Shown: positions 8,079 through 15,834 of the stretch, one piece after another | Layout: every line of letters starts with the position of its first letter | Position numbering within the stretch: the first letter of the stretch is position 1 | DNA from: Sulfurospirillum sp. | GTDB taxonomy: Bacteria; Campylobacterota; Campylobacteria; Campylobacterales; QNZT01 | Direction: 5' to 3' | DNA: 17,750 nucleotides | NCBI GenBank assembly: GCA_003978455.1 | Contig: QNZT01000128.1 | Location: 1 to 17,750 of the forward strand | The notes under the pieces: generated by a model | The model's database searches: none | What the model was told of the DNA's origin: nothing | What the model saw: the letters and a program-made list of their open reading frames with translations, nothing else | Translations under genes and position numbers: made by a program

Positions 8079-9568
8079 TGTTAGATCCAATTTCAATTGA
8101 CTATGCCGCGTTAAATTTGCCTTCACTGATACCGATGATTATCATCGTTCTCGGTGGTTTGGCTATATTGGTGATCGATCTGGTTAAAAGTGATCTTTCC
8201 AAAAGTTTTTATGTGATGGTCAGTGAGTTATTTATATTGGTAGCTCTTGGTGCAGCATTCGGCTATACGGGAAGTGAAAGAGGTTTTTTTGATGCATTGT
8301 TGGTAGATGGTATCGCAAAACTGGGAGAAGGTATCATCCTGATCGCCTCCGCACTTTTTATCCCTCTGGCGTTGACATCGAAGCGATTTCATGAGTTTTC
8401 CTATCCTGAGTTTTTCGCGCTCTTTCTTTTTATGATCGCCGGATTTGTCTTTATGGTGACAAGTGACAATCTGATTTTGATCTTTGTCGGACTGGAGACA
8501 TCAAGTTTGTCACTCTATACGTTGATCGCTATGCACAACAGACAAAAGAGTTTTGAAGCAGCTATCAAGTACTTTACCATGGGTGCACTTGCTGCCGGAT
8601 TTTTCGTTTTTTCTATTTTGATCTTTTATGCTTTGACAGGAAGTGTGGAGTTGCACAAGATCAAGGAAGTACTGATCGCACGTGAATTTCAGCCTATCCT
8701 AGGGGTTGTCGCAGGTGTCGTTTTTATGATCGCTGCGTTAGGATTTAAGCTTTCAATGGTACCGTTTCAAACATGGGTTCCGGACGTGTATGAGGGTGCT
8801 AGTGCTGCATTGGCAGGTTATATGTCTATTGTGCCGAAAATTGCAGGTTTTGTGGTTGCAATGCGAATGTTTGAGATATTTGTACATGCGGATATTGTCT
8901 GGGTGCAGCAGATACTCTGGATCGTCGCAGTTGTGACAATGACAGCGACCAATATCATGGCACTGGTTCAGGAGAGTGTCAAAAGGATGCTGGCATACAG
9001 TTCCATCAGTCATGCCGGTTTTGCGATGTCTGCCATACTGATCGGTACGACACAGGCGAACAGTGCACTTTTCCTCTACTGGATACTTTTTACATTTACC
9101 AACCTCGGTGCGTTTACCATGCTATGGGTATCACGTCATAAAAAGAAGGGTGTATGGCATAGCCGATATGATCACCCGTATGAAAAGTTTTCAGGCATGG
9201 TCAAATTTATGCCGGTAAATGCGGTTATTATGGGTATGTTTATGCTTTCACTTGCAGGTGTACCGCCGTTTTCGCTTTTCTGGGGTAAGCTCTATCTGAT
9301 GAGTTCTGCAATCAATTCAGGCTTTATCATACTGGCACTCATTATGGCTCTGAACAGTGCGATATCGGTTTACTACTATCTGAAACTGATCGTATATATG
9401 TTCTTGCGTGAACCTTTAGAGGTGGATACAACGATTTATATGAAAAACACCTCAACACCGCTTAAAACGATTATCGGTTTTGCGGCTTTTATGACATTGA
9501 TGGCGACGATTTTTGTCAGTCCGCTGTTACACATCATAACAGAGTATGTGAAGTCAAGCGGTTTTTAA
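8078..9568 (+). CDS. nuoN: NADH-quinone oxidoreductase subunit N (antiporter-like pump)
   Basis: Third antiporter-like pump subunit and last gene of the nuo operon. The 496 residues form about 14 helices. Glu140 lies in FVGLETSSLSLYTL, Lys224 in LGFKLSMVPFQTWVPDVYEG, and Lys254 in SIVPK, matching the Glu/Lys/Lys axis of the family. After DVYEG the usual small-Pro-Thr/Ala-Pro-Val motif is replaced by ASAALAGYMS, so the discontinuous helix lacks the normal prolines; Pro253 before Lys254 is kept. NuoL and NuoM here retain the ordinary motif. The start shares one base with the nuoM stop. Downstream is a non-coding gap with an inverted repeat and a new promoter, so the operon probably ends here. 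Confidence 0.98.
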   Translation: MLDPISIDYAALNLPSLIPMIIIVLGGLAILVIDLVKSDLSKSFYVMVSELFILVALGAAFGYTGSERGFFDALLVDGIAKLGEGIILIASALFIPLALTSKRFHEFSYPEFFALFLFMIAGFVFMVTSDNLILIFVGLETSSLSLYTLIAMHNRQKSFEAAIKYFTMGALAAGFFVFSILIFYALTGSVELHKIKEVLIAREFQPILGVVAGVVFMIAALGFKLSMVPFQTWVPDVYEGASAALAGYMSIVPKIAGFVVAMRMFEIFVHADIVWVQQILWIVAVVTMTATNIMALVQESVKRMLAYSSISHAGFAMSAILIGTTQANSALFLYWILFTFTNLGAFTMLWVSRHKKKGVWHSRYDHPYEKFSGMVKFMPVNAVIMGMFMLSLAGVPPFSLFWGKLYLMSSAINSGFIILALIMALNSAISVYYYLKLIVYMFLREPLEVDTTIYMKNTSTPLKTIIGFAAFMTLMATIFVSPLLHIITEYVKSSGF

Positions 9569-9580
9569 AGCAAACATAAC

Positions 9581-9615
9581 GTTTTCATGAAGAAGTCTGA
9601 CCTCTTCATGAAAAC
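9581..9615. repeat. Perfect 13-bp inverted repeat between nuoN and pflA (terminator or operator candidate)
   Basis: The left arm GTTTTCATGAAGA (9581-9593) and right arm TCTTCATGAAAAC (9603-9615) are exact reverse complements around a nine-base loop. It begins 12 bases after the nuoN stop, which suits a transcription terminator, but the stem is AT-rich and no clean T-run follows; AAATTATTTT is the nearest. The right arm ends 17 bases before the pflA -10 box, exactly where a -35 element would sit, so it could also be a protein-binding palindrome. The repeat is seen directly; its function is inferred. Confidence 0.65.
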
Positions 9616-9629
9616 AAATTATTTTCATA

Positions 9630-9638
9630 TGTTATAAT
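9630..9638 (+). promoter_or_regulatory. Extended -10 promoter of pflA, predicting a leaderless transcript
   Basis: TGTTATAAT combines a TG extension with a perfect TATAAT (9633-9638). No -35 consensus is present, as is usual for the housekeeping sigma factor of Campylobacterota. Only six bases separate the box from the pflA ATG at 9645, so normal initiation about seven bases downstream would put the transcript start on or beside the ATG. No Shine-Dalgarno sequence precedes that ATG, in agreement with leaderless translation. Confidence 0.65.
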
Positions 9639-9644
9639 CAACGT

Positions 9645-11972
9645 ATGAAATATTTAATCTATCTACTTTTACTCTCATATAATCTTTATAGTGCCCAGCT
9701 TATTTTAAACAGATATGAAGAACCGGATCAAAGTGTGGATATCTACCATCTCGTTGATGATAAACCGATATACTGTTCTACAGAGTATGGCAAAGGGTTT
9801 GACAATGTGATACGGTGCAAACTGGCAACACCTGTACGCATAGACAAGAGTGAGAGAGAGGACACTTACTTTCATATTAAATTTCAGGGAAACGAGGTTT
9901 TGTTTTACGCAAAACGGTTTGTAAAGCTTTTGCCGATTGATGAGAAACTGATCGATAAAACTGTCATCACAAAAAACAGAACGTATCGACACTGGGTGGT
10001 TGTAGGTGCACGAAAAACACCCGATATTCTGGTGAACAAAGGGAGTATAAAATTTAACTTTCCGGTGAAGTATGCAAAAGAGCCTGCACCTTACATAGGC
10101 GCGCTTGACCTCAACGGCGAACCTGTTAAAAATAAAAAAGGCGCTATATACCTTGCGAAGATAGAGAAGCTGTTTGCTGCGAAGAAATATGATGCTGTTT
10201 TAAAACTTGTACAACAGTATCAGACGATGCACAATGATTCTTTTGCAAATGAAATAGAGCTCTATAAAATACGCGCACTGCGTGCTCAGGCACTGCAAAA
10301 CAGAGAGAAATATGATGCCGTATTGACCGATGCGTTGGCTTGGATTGAGCATAATCCATCAAACAGGCATATTCCTGAAGTCTATTCGTATATCGTCGAG
10401 AGTTACTTTGCCAAAGGACGTTTGAAAGAGGGAGAAAAGTATCTGCATATGCTCACTTCCGGGTTTGGTGATGATATATATACACAACATGCACAGATAG
10501 CATATGCTGATACTATATACAGACAGAAGGGTCGACGAAAAGAGGCTTTGAAAATATATAAAGAGGTTCTCTATAAAACCAAAGATCTCGATACAGCATC
10601 GCTTGCCGCTTTACGCATAGCCAATAGTTACATCGACTTTAAAGAGTATTCCAAAGCAGCCAAAATTTTCATGAAAGTATTAAAAAGTGATCCCGGTTTT
10701 GTCAAGAAACATTATAAAGAGGCGTATCGCCTGGCAAAACGTTTCGCAGATGCCGGGAAATATGAGATAGCGTTGGATATCGCCAAACTGCTTGTTGGAA
10801 CAGGTGATAAGCGTTTTGAAGATGATCTGTCAAAGAGCATGGGGTACTGGGAAGAGAGCAAAGGTGATATAAAAAAAGCGATCTCTATATATAACGAATA
10901 TCTTCGTAAGTTTAAAGAAGGGAAAAACAAGGCATTTGTATTGAGGCATCTGGATTCGCTGATGATGTTGCAAAGTGATGCCAATATAACGAAAAAGTTA
11001 CAATTTATAGATCTGGTATTGGCAAAATATAAGAGTCCGGATATTCAGAAGCGAGCACTCGAAGAGAAGGCAAAACTGCTGATGCGTCTCGGTAAATATG
11101 CGGATGTCATGAAAATGCGTGAGGAGTTGAAAAAATATAAACTGGAAAAATATATCGAAAAAAGTGCACTCCTGCAAACGAAAGAGGCGTTAAAAAAGGG
11201 TCAGTGTGAAATAGCGGTACGCAACATACAAGACTACAAACTGCGTATCTCAAAAGAGTATGATGAAGCACTCTTTTTATGCGAAGTGAAGATGGGAATG
11301 TTTCATGAAGCGATGAAAATTGCCCAAAGGCACATTGGCAGTAAAGTATTACATGAAAAGCTCAAATGGCTCTATCTGATGACCAAACTTTATAAGAAGA
11401 TGGACAAAAATAAAAAATTGATTCTGGTCGGAAATGATGTATTGAAACTTGCGGATATGTTGCATATGCAAAAATATAAAGATGTACTCTATGATATCGC
11501 AGAGGCGTATTACAATCTGCGTGAATATGACGACCTGATGCTAAAAACAGTTCATGAAATCGAAAAACGCTTTCCGGGAGATATAAGAAATATCGACCTC
11601 TTCATGAAAGTAGTGCGGTATGCACAAAAACGCAACGACCTGATGCTGGAGATCAACTATGCAAAAAAAGTGATCGACCTGCAAAAAAAGTATCATATCT
11701 CGGCATATTCACCGATGATCGATATCGTCTATGCGCACGGTTTGCAAAAGATAGGAAAATACCATGAAGCACTTGCAGTTATAAAGCGTCTGATCGGTCG
11801 AAAGCTGACAGACCGTCAGAGAGCAGAAGTTTTATATCTTGCAGGGGAGTTGAGCGTTCATCTGAACAGGAAAAAAGAGGCTATTGACTATTTTACAAAA
11901 TGCGGCACGGAGACACAGAACAATGAGTGGCAAAAGCTGTGTGCAGAAAACTTGCAACTGTTGAGTGAATAG
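9645..11972 (+). CDS. pflA: PflA-like periplasmic TPR protein, flagellar motor scaffold
   Basis: The 775-residue secreted repeat protein has an N-terminal signal peptide (charged MK, then a hydrophobic run to residue 12, likely cleavage after Ala17). A beta-rich segment spans about residues 18-150, and a long alpha-helical TPR-like solenoid runs from about 170 to the end. Helix pairs with repeating Tyr/Ala/Leu patterns are evident, such as FAAKKYDAVLKLVQQY (177-192), EYSKAAKIFMKVLKSDPG and NRKKEAIDYF. This matches PflA of Campylobacter and Helicobacter in size and layout. In those genomes, as I recall, pflA directly follows nuoN, as here. PflA forms motor spokes with PflB and supports wide-radius stator assembly. 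It has its own promoter. The alternative is a generic TPR protein; synteny makes PflA much more likely. If the organism lacks flagella, the role would differ. Confidence 0.83.
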   Translation: MKYLIYLLLLSYNLYSAQLILNRYEEPDQSVDIYHLVDDKPIYCSTEYGKGFDNVIRCKLATPVRIDKSEREDTYFHIKFQGNEVLFYAKRFVKLLPIDEKLIDKTVITKNRTYRHWVVVGARKTPDILVNKGSIKFNFPVKYAKEPAPYIGALDLNGEPVKNKKGAIYLAKIEKLFAAKKYDAVLKLVQQYQTMHNDSFANEIELYKIRALRAQALQNREKYDAVLTDALAWIEHNPSNRHIPEVYSYIVESYFAKGRLKEGEKYLHMLTSGFGDDIYTQHAQIAYADTIYRQKGRRKEALKIYKEVLYKTKDLDTASLAALRIANSYIDFKEYSKAAKIFMKVLKSDPGFVKKHYKEAYRLAKRFADAGKYEIALDIAKLLVGTGDKRFEDDLSKSMGYWEESKGDIKKAISIYNEYLRKFKEGKNKAFVLRHLDSLMMLQSDANITKKLQFIDLVLAKYKSPDIQKRALEEKAKLLMRLGKYADVMKMREELKKYKLEKYIEKSALLQTKEALKKGQCEIAVRNIQDYKLRISKEYDEALFLCEVKMGMFHEAMKIAQRHIGSKVLHEKLKWLYLMTKLYKKMDKNKKLILVGNDVLKLADMLHMQKYKDVLYDIAEAYYNLREYDDLMLKTVHEIEKRFPGDIRNIDLFMKVVRYAQKRNDLMLEINYAKKVIDLQKKYHISAYSPMIDIVYAHGLQKIGKYHEALAVIKRLIGRKLTDRQRAEVLYLAGELSVHLNRKKEAIDYFTKCGTETQNNEWQKLCAENLQLLSE

Positions 11973-12014
11973 GATTATATCAGGTTTTTTAGCGTTGCCC
12001 TTAACTATTTTCGC

Positions 12015-12020
12015 TATAAT
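12015..12020 (+). promoter_or_regulatory. -10 box of the ilvE-SPFH-hisIE operon
   Basis: A perfect TATAAT lies 27 bases upstream of the ilvE ATG, in the 75-base gap after pflA. TTGCCC at 11995-12000 is too close (14-base spacing) to be a standard -35. The predicted start at about 12027 leaves a 20-base leader containing AGGA (12038-12041), six bases before the ATG. Confidence 0.6.
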
Positions 12021-12047
12021 CAAAACCAAAAAGAGACAGGATAGAGA

Positions 12048-12968
12048 ATGGATAAAGCAAACTATATCTGGATGGACGGCGATTTTGTCAACTGGGATGA
12101 TGCAAATGTGCATGTCTTGACACATACGTTGCATTACGGCAATGGTGCGATCGAAGGAACCAAAGCCTACAAGACAGCCGACGGCAGATGTGCGATTTTC
12201 AAACTTCATGAACATACACAACGGCTTTTAAACTCAGCGAAAATGACGCTGATGGATGTGCCCTATACGCTTGAAGAGTTGCAACAGGCGCAGATAGAAC
12301 TGCTACAGAAAAATGAACTTTTCGAAGGTGCGTATATCAGACCGCTTGTCTATCTGGGATACGGGGTGATGGGACTCTATCATAAAGATGCGCCTGTCCA
12401 AGTGAGTATCGCCGCATGGAAATGGGGTGCGTATCTGGGTGAAGAGGGTTTGAAAAGAGGTATTCGTCTCAAGATAGCATCGATGACAAGAACACCGAAT
12501 ACCTCAGGAATGGGAAAAGCGAAAGCGGTCGCCAACTATCTGAACTCCCAGATGGCAAAGTATGAAGCGGTTGAAGCAGGGTATGACGAAGCACTGCTGA
12601 GAGACGATCAGGGGTATATCGCGGAAGCGAGCGGTGCGTGTTTTTTCATGGTGCGTGACGGAAAACTGATCACACCGCCGAACGACAACTCTCTTGAGTC
12701 TATTACACAGCAGACGGTGATCGATCTTGCGGAAGATATGGGTATCGAAGTTGTCAGACGCAGAATCACGAGAGAAGAGATCTATATAGCGGATGAAGCC
12801 TTTTTGACAGGAACGGCAGCGGAAGTGACACCGGTGCGGGAAGTAGATGCCAGAGTGATCGGCGAAGGCTCCAGAGGCAAGATTACGGAGATATTGCAGT
12901 CAGCGTATTTTGACGTGGTTGCCGGGAAAAATGAAAAGTATTTACAGCACTTAACATATATAAACTAA
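12048..12968 (+). CDS. ilvE: Branched-chain amino acid aminotransferase (class IV PLP enzyme)
   Basis: It transfers the amino group of glutamate to the 2-oxo acids of valine, leucine and isoleucine, the last step of their synthesis, in the cytoplasm. The protein has 306 residues, standard for the class. Family marks: HTLHYGNGAIEGTKAY (25-41 region), R98 in GAYIRPLVYLGYG, the Schiff-base Lys159 in KAKAVANYLNS, and Glu193 in GYIAEASGACFF, which contacts the PLP ring nitrogen. Near the end is the phosphate-binding-type FLTGTAAEVTPV. Class IV also contains D-amino-acid aminotransferase and aminodeoxychorismate lyase, but length, the YIRPLVYLGYG motif and the Glu and Lys context favour IlvE. It is first in a five-gene operon and lies 16 bases from the SPFH gene; as I recall, the two are also adjacent in Campylobacter. 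Confidence 0.94.
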   Translation: MDKANYIWMDGDFVNWDDANVHVLTHTLHYGNGAIEGTKAYKTADGRCAIFKLHEHTQRLLNSAKMTLMDVPYTLEELQQAQIELLQKNELFEGAYIRPLVYLGYGVMGLYHKDAPVQVSIAAWKWGAYLGEEGLKRGIRLKIASMTRTPNTSGMGKAKAVANYLNSQMAKYEAVEAGYDEALLRDDQGYIAEASGACFFMVRDGKLITPPNDNSLESITQQTVIDLAEDMGIEVVRRRITREEIYIADEAFLTGTAAEVTPVREVDARVIGEGSRGKITEILQSAYFDVVAGKNEKYLQHLTYIN

Positions 12969-12984
12969 AAAAAGAAGGAAGAAT

Positions 12985-14058
12985 ATGCCAGCAGATTTAA
13001 ACGACTATTTTAACAAAAAAGGCGGTGGGAGAAAAGATTCAGACGGTGGGGGTGGAAAACAGACACCACCGAATTTTCTGAAAGAATTTAGTAAGAAAAC
13101 AGGACTCTTGTATCTGCTGATGGCACTGGCAGTGCTGTTTGTGATCGCAAAACCTTTTGTGGTGATAGAGTCAGGAGAGGTAGGTATCAAAGCGACAGCG
13201 GGAAAATATGAACCAGAGCCTCTGGGACCTGGATTTCATGTCTTTTTGCCTTTTATCCAGACGGTGAAGATTGTCGATACGAAAGTACGAAGTATCAACT
13301 ATACGACCAAGCCGAATGACAACATAGCTTTTGGAAGGGAGACGGGAGTGCGAAATGCTTCGGCGATTACCGCACTGGACAAACGTGGTTTGCTGATTTC
13401 GATCGATATTACCGTACAGTACAGATTGCGTCCCGAAACCGCACCGCAGACGATAGCCACATACGGCTTTTCATGGGAAGAGAAGATTATCAATCCGATC
13501 GTACGTGATGTGGTCAGAAGTGTGATCGGTCAGTATAAAGCTGAAGAGCTTCCGGTAAAAAGAAATGAGATCGCCACACAGATCCGTGAGGGAATCGAAG
13601 AGCAGATCGAGAAGAAAAAAGGTCATCCTGTAGAGCTGGCGACAGTAAACCTGAGAGAAATTATCCTGCCGCCAAAAATTGTAGAGCAGATCGAGCGTGT
13701 ACAAATCGCCAAGCAGGAAGCGGATCGTGTGAAACTCGAAGTAGAACGGGCAAAACAGGAAGCGGAGAAAAAAGCGGCACTTGCACAGGGTGATGCCGAC
13801 GCACGAAAAATCCGGGCACAGGGTGCAGCCGATGCGATGAAGATAGAAGCTGAGGCAAAAGCATTTGAAAATGTGAAAATCGGTGAGAGTTTGACACCAA
13901 ATATACTGACGCTTAAACAGATCGAAGTGCAGGGCAAATTTAACGAAGCATTACAGACCAACAAAGATGCAAAAATCTTCCTGACGCCTGGTGGATCGGT
14001 ACCAAATATCTGGATCGATGCCAAAGATAAAGAAAAAACGACATCAGTCAGTCAGTAA
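12985..14058 (+). CDS. SPFH/Band 7 membrane protein, HflK- or prohibitin-like
   Basis: The 357-residue membrane-anchored scaffold protein has a Gly-rich, charged N-terminus (residues 1-35, with GGG and GGGG runs as in HflK) and a single transmembrane helix (about 40-58). The SPFH domain spans about 57-235 (ESGEVGIKA, GPGFHVFLPF, DITVQYRLRP, VNLREIILPP), and a long Glu/Lys/Ala-rich coiled coil covers about 236-296. SPFH proteins oligomerise into membrane rings or microdomains and HflK/HflC restrain the FtsH protease; that role here is inference. No HflC-like partner is next to it, so it may form a homo-oligomer, as prohibitin-type proteins can. AAGAAGGAAGA precedes the ATG. The stop shares one base with hisIE. 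A homologue sits next to ilvE in Campylobacter, as I recall. Family certain, exact role unknown. Confidence 0.9.
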   Translation: MPADLNDYFNKKGGGRKDSDGGGGKQTPPNFLKEFSKKTGLLYLLMALAVLFVIAKPFVVIESGEVGIKATAGKYEPEPLGPGFHVFLPFIQTVKIVDTKVRSINYTTKPNDNIAFGRETGVRNASAITALDKRGLLISIDITVQYRLRPETAPQTIATYGFSWEEKIINPIVRDVVRSVIGQYKAEELPVKRNEIATQIREGIEEQIEKKKGHPVELATVNLREIILPPKIVEQIERVQIAKQEADRVKLEVERAKQEAEKKAALAQGDADARKIRAQGAADAMKIEAEAKAFENVKIGESLTPNILTLKQIEVQGKFNEALQTNKDAKIFLTPGGSVPNIWIDAKDKEKTTSVSQ

Positions 14059-14786
14059 TGCAGACAGAAGAGATTGTAGCGCGTGTTGACTGGGAGAAGA
14101 GCGATCTTGTCCCGGTAATCGCACAGGACTTTGAGACAAATGAAGTGCTGATGCTGGCTTACATGAACCGTGAAGCGCTTGCCAGAACGGTAGAGTCCGG
14201 TAAAGCCCACTACTTTTCCCGAAGTAAACAGCGGATATGGATGAAAGGGGAGAGCAGCGGCAATATACAAAATGTCAAAGATATATATATTGATTGTGAC
14301 AATGATACTGTTTTGTTAAAAATAGAGCAGGTCGGAGGTGCAGCGTGTCATACCGGAAGACGTTCATGTTTTTTTACCAGACTTGATACGGCAGAAATCG
14401 TCAGTGAAGCGGACGAAACGACCACCCAAAACTACAATGTTGCAGACAGAGTCTACCACGTGATACAGGAGCGCAAAAAAGCGGATCCGAAAAGCTCTTA
14501 TGTCGCATCGCTCTTTCACAAAGGTGAAAACACGATTTTGAAAAAAATAGTGGAAGAGGCTGGTGAGTTCTGTTTTGCAGTCAAAGACAACGATGACAAA
14601 GAGATAGTCTATGAAGCGGCGGATTTGGCATTTCATGTGCTTGTAGCTTTGGGAGAGAAAAATATCGATCCCGACCGCATCGGGCAGGAACTGGAACGAC
14701 GGTTCGGTCTGAGCGGTATCGAAGAGAAAAAGATGAGAAAAAGCCATGCCCCTGCATCCAATCCAGATCAAAGCGAGGATAGTTGA
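14058..14786 (+). CDS. hisIE: Bifunctional phosphoribosyl-AMP cyclohydrolase / phosphoribosyl-ATP pyrophosphatase
   Basis: This fusion enzyme performs steps 2 and 3 of histidine synthesis in the cytoplasm: pyrophosphate removal from phosphoribosyl-ATP (HisE part), then ring opening (HisI part). The HisI domain covers residues 1 to about 115, with WMKGESSGN, the metal-binding D79-C80-D81-N82-D83 cluster and the zinc cysteines C97 and C104 in ACHTGRRSCF. The HisE domain covers about 130-228, with EEAGE (166-170) and YEAADLAFHVLVAL, which resemble the MazG-type helices that bind Mg. The C-terminal 14 residues are polar and overlap the next gene by 41 bases. The start is in a TAATG overlap with the SPFH gene and has no clear Shine-Dalgarno site, so translation is probably coupled. 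Other his genes are not in the window. Confidence 0.96.
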   Translation: MQTEEIVARVDWEKSDLVPVIAQDFETNEVLMLAYMNREALARTVESGKAHYFSRSKQRIWMKGESSGNIQNVKDIYIDCDNDTVLLKIEQVGGAACHTGRRSCFFTRLDTAEIVSEADETTTQNYNVADRVYHVIQERKKADPKSSYVASLFHKGENTILKKIVEEAGEFCFAVKDNDDKEIVYEAADLAFHVLVALGEKNIDPDRIGQELERRFGLSGIEEKKMRKSHAPASNPDQSEDS

Positions 14787-15285
14787 CTATCTGCATCATC
14801 TGACCGATTATGATTATATCGCGTATGGCTGGTTGCTGGGAGTATTGGTCGCATTTTTGTTACTGAGTGTACTGCTTTCATCAAGGTTTCCGAAAACAGC
14901 TCTTTTGATGGTCGCCATTGTGCTTGCAGGGATGATAACAGGACCGTTTGCGATGAAGTATCTACTGGATCAAACTGTGCGTAAAGTTGTGCTGACAGAT
15001 ACACATACCACGCAACTCCCTTTTTCCAAAAACCTGATTGTCATTGGAACTATCGAAAACCAAGGACGCATCGATATGTCGGGATGCCGTATTTTTGTAG
15101 ATATTTTACGTAAAGATACCAATAGATATAAACAGTTTTTTTACAGCCTCAGACCGTTACGAAAAGAGATGCTTATGATAAAGAAAAAAGTTCACAAAGG
15201 TGATAAGATGCCCTATAAAGTTGTATTTGACCATTTTGCCATGAAAGAGGGATATCAGGTCAAACAGAGTGTGGAGTGTTTCTGA
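14746..15285 (+). CDS. DUF2393-like membrane protein, first of a tandem pair
   Basis: The 179-residue protein of unknown function has two close hydrophobic helices (about 27-46 and 52-74) separated by a short basic loop (SSRFPK), then a soluble domain of about 100 residues. A basic loop suggests that it is cytoplasmic and the domain periplasmic. The domain carries an NLIVIGTIENQGRI stretch and Cys114, seven residues after the Gly of ENQG. A second Cys (178) is the penultimate residue. The beta-strand-rich pattern resembles Ig-like FxLYD/LEA-type folds (inference). The ATG lies 41 bases inside the end of hisIE; no later in-frame ATG or GTG offers a better start without losing the N-terminal segment. 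I recall DUF2393 as a Campylobacterota family; the assignment is from memory, not a search. Confidence 0.82.
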   Translation: MPLHPIQIKARIVDYLHHLTDYDYIAYGWLLGVLVAFLLLSVLLSSRFPKTALLMVAIVLAGMITGPFAMKYLLDQTVRKVVLTDTHTTQLPFSKNLIVIGTIENQGRIDMSGCRIFVDILRKDTNRYKQFFYSLRPLRKEMLMIKKKVHKGDKMPYKVVFDHFAMKEGYQVKQSVECF

Positions 15286-15812
15286 TGATGCATATGACTA
15301 TGATTCACTGGATCGTTGCCGGAATATTTTTGTTGCTGTTTTTGATTTTGACACTGCTTGCCAGCCGCGAAAAAAATATAAAAACGATGCTGACGATGAT
15401 TTTCGGTTCATTTTTGATGACGGTTGCTGCGGCAGTGATATCGTTGATCGTGCTTGACAAATATACAAAAAAAGCGAAAATCCTGACCTATAACACACAG
15501 CAGGATCTGGCTCATGAAAGCGTGATCGTCCGGGGTGTATTGCAAAATGTCGGTGATTACGAAATCGGGTACTGTACACTGGAGATCAGAGTCTCAAACA
15601 GACAGCAGGGAGGAAGGGCGTCGTCCTACTTTACACCGACCAAATCGCTGGACTTCATGAAAGATGCCGGTAACAGAGTCAATACTGTGACTGAGGAGAA
15701 AGACGTTGCCGAAAATCTGGCTCCGGGCGAAAAGAAAAATTTTTACACGAGTGTACGCTATCCCTCCTACTTTGAAGATCCTAAATATTCACTAAAATTA
15801 TATTGCCACTAA
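15285..15812 (+). CDS. DUF2393-like membrane protein, second of a tandem pair
   Basis: The 175-residue protein is probably a diverged paralogue of its upstream neighbour. Two hydrophobic helices (about 8-27 and 36-57) flank a basic loop (SREKNIK), followed by a soluble domain with SVIVRGVLQNVGDY and Cys97, again seven residues after the Gly of QNVG; the second Cys (174) is again the penultimate residue. LAPGEKKNF near residue 145 is typical of Ig-like FxLYD-type domains, where a Pro-Gly turn precedes the last strands. I chose the ATG at 15285, which overlaps the previous stop as TGATG and has GGAG eight bases upstream, over the in-frame GTG at 15276. It is the last gene of the ilvE operon. 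Function unknown; an envelope role near the SPFH protein is inference. Confidence 0.82.
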   Translation: MMHMTMIHWIVAGIFLLLFLILTLLASREKNIKTMLTMIFGSFLMTVAAAVISLIVLDKYTKKAKILTYNTQQDLAHESVIVRGVLQNVGDYEIGYCTLEIRVSNRQQGGRASSYFTPTKSLDFMKDAGNRVNTVTEEKDVAENLAPGEKKNFYTSVRYPSYFEDPKYSLKLYCH

Positions 15813-15828
15813 TTTAAAAATAAAAGAG

Positions 15829-15834
15829 TATAAT
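15829..15834 (+). promoter_or_regulatory. -10 box upstream of the YeiH-family gene
   Basis: TATAAT lies 37 bases before the ATG at 15872, in an AT-rich gap after the DUF2393 pair. No -35 box at normal spacing is seen. The leader would begin near 15841 inside an eight-T run and contains AAAGGA as ribosome site. Confidence 0.55.

Noticed and set aside
9599..11609. The 15-base word GACCTCTTCATGAAA occurs both in the palindrome (9599-9613) and inside pflA (11595-11609)
   Set aside because: The second copy encodes ordinary residues in a helix, has no partner arm, and one chance repeat of this length is not surprising in 17.7 kb.
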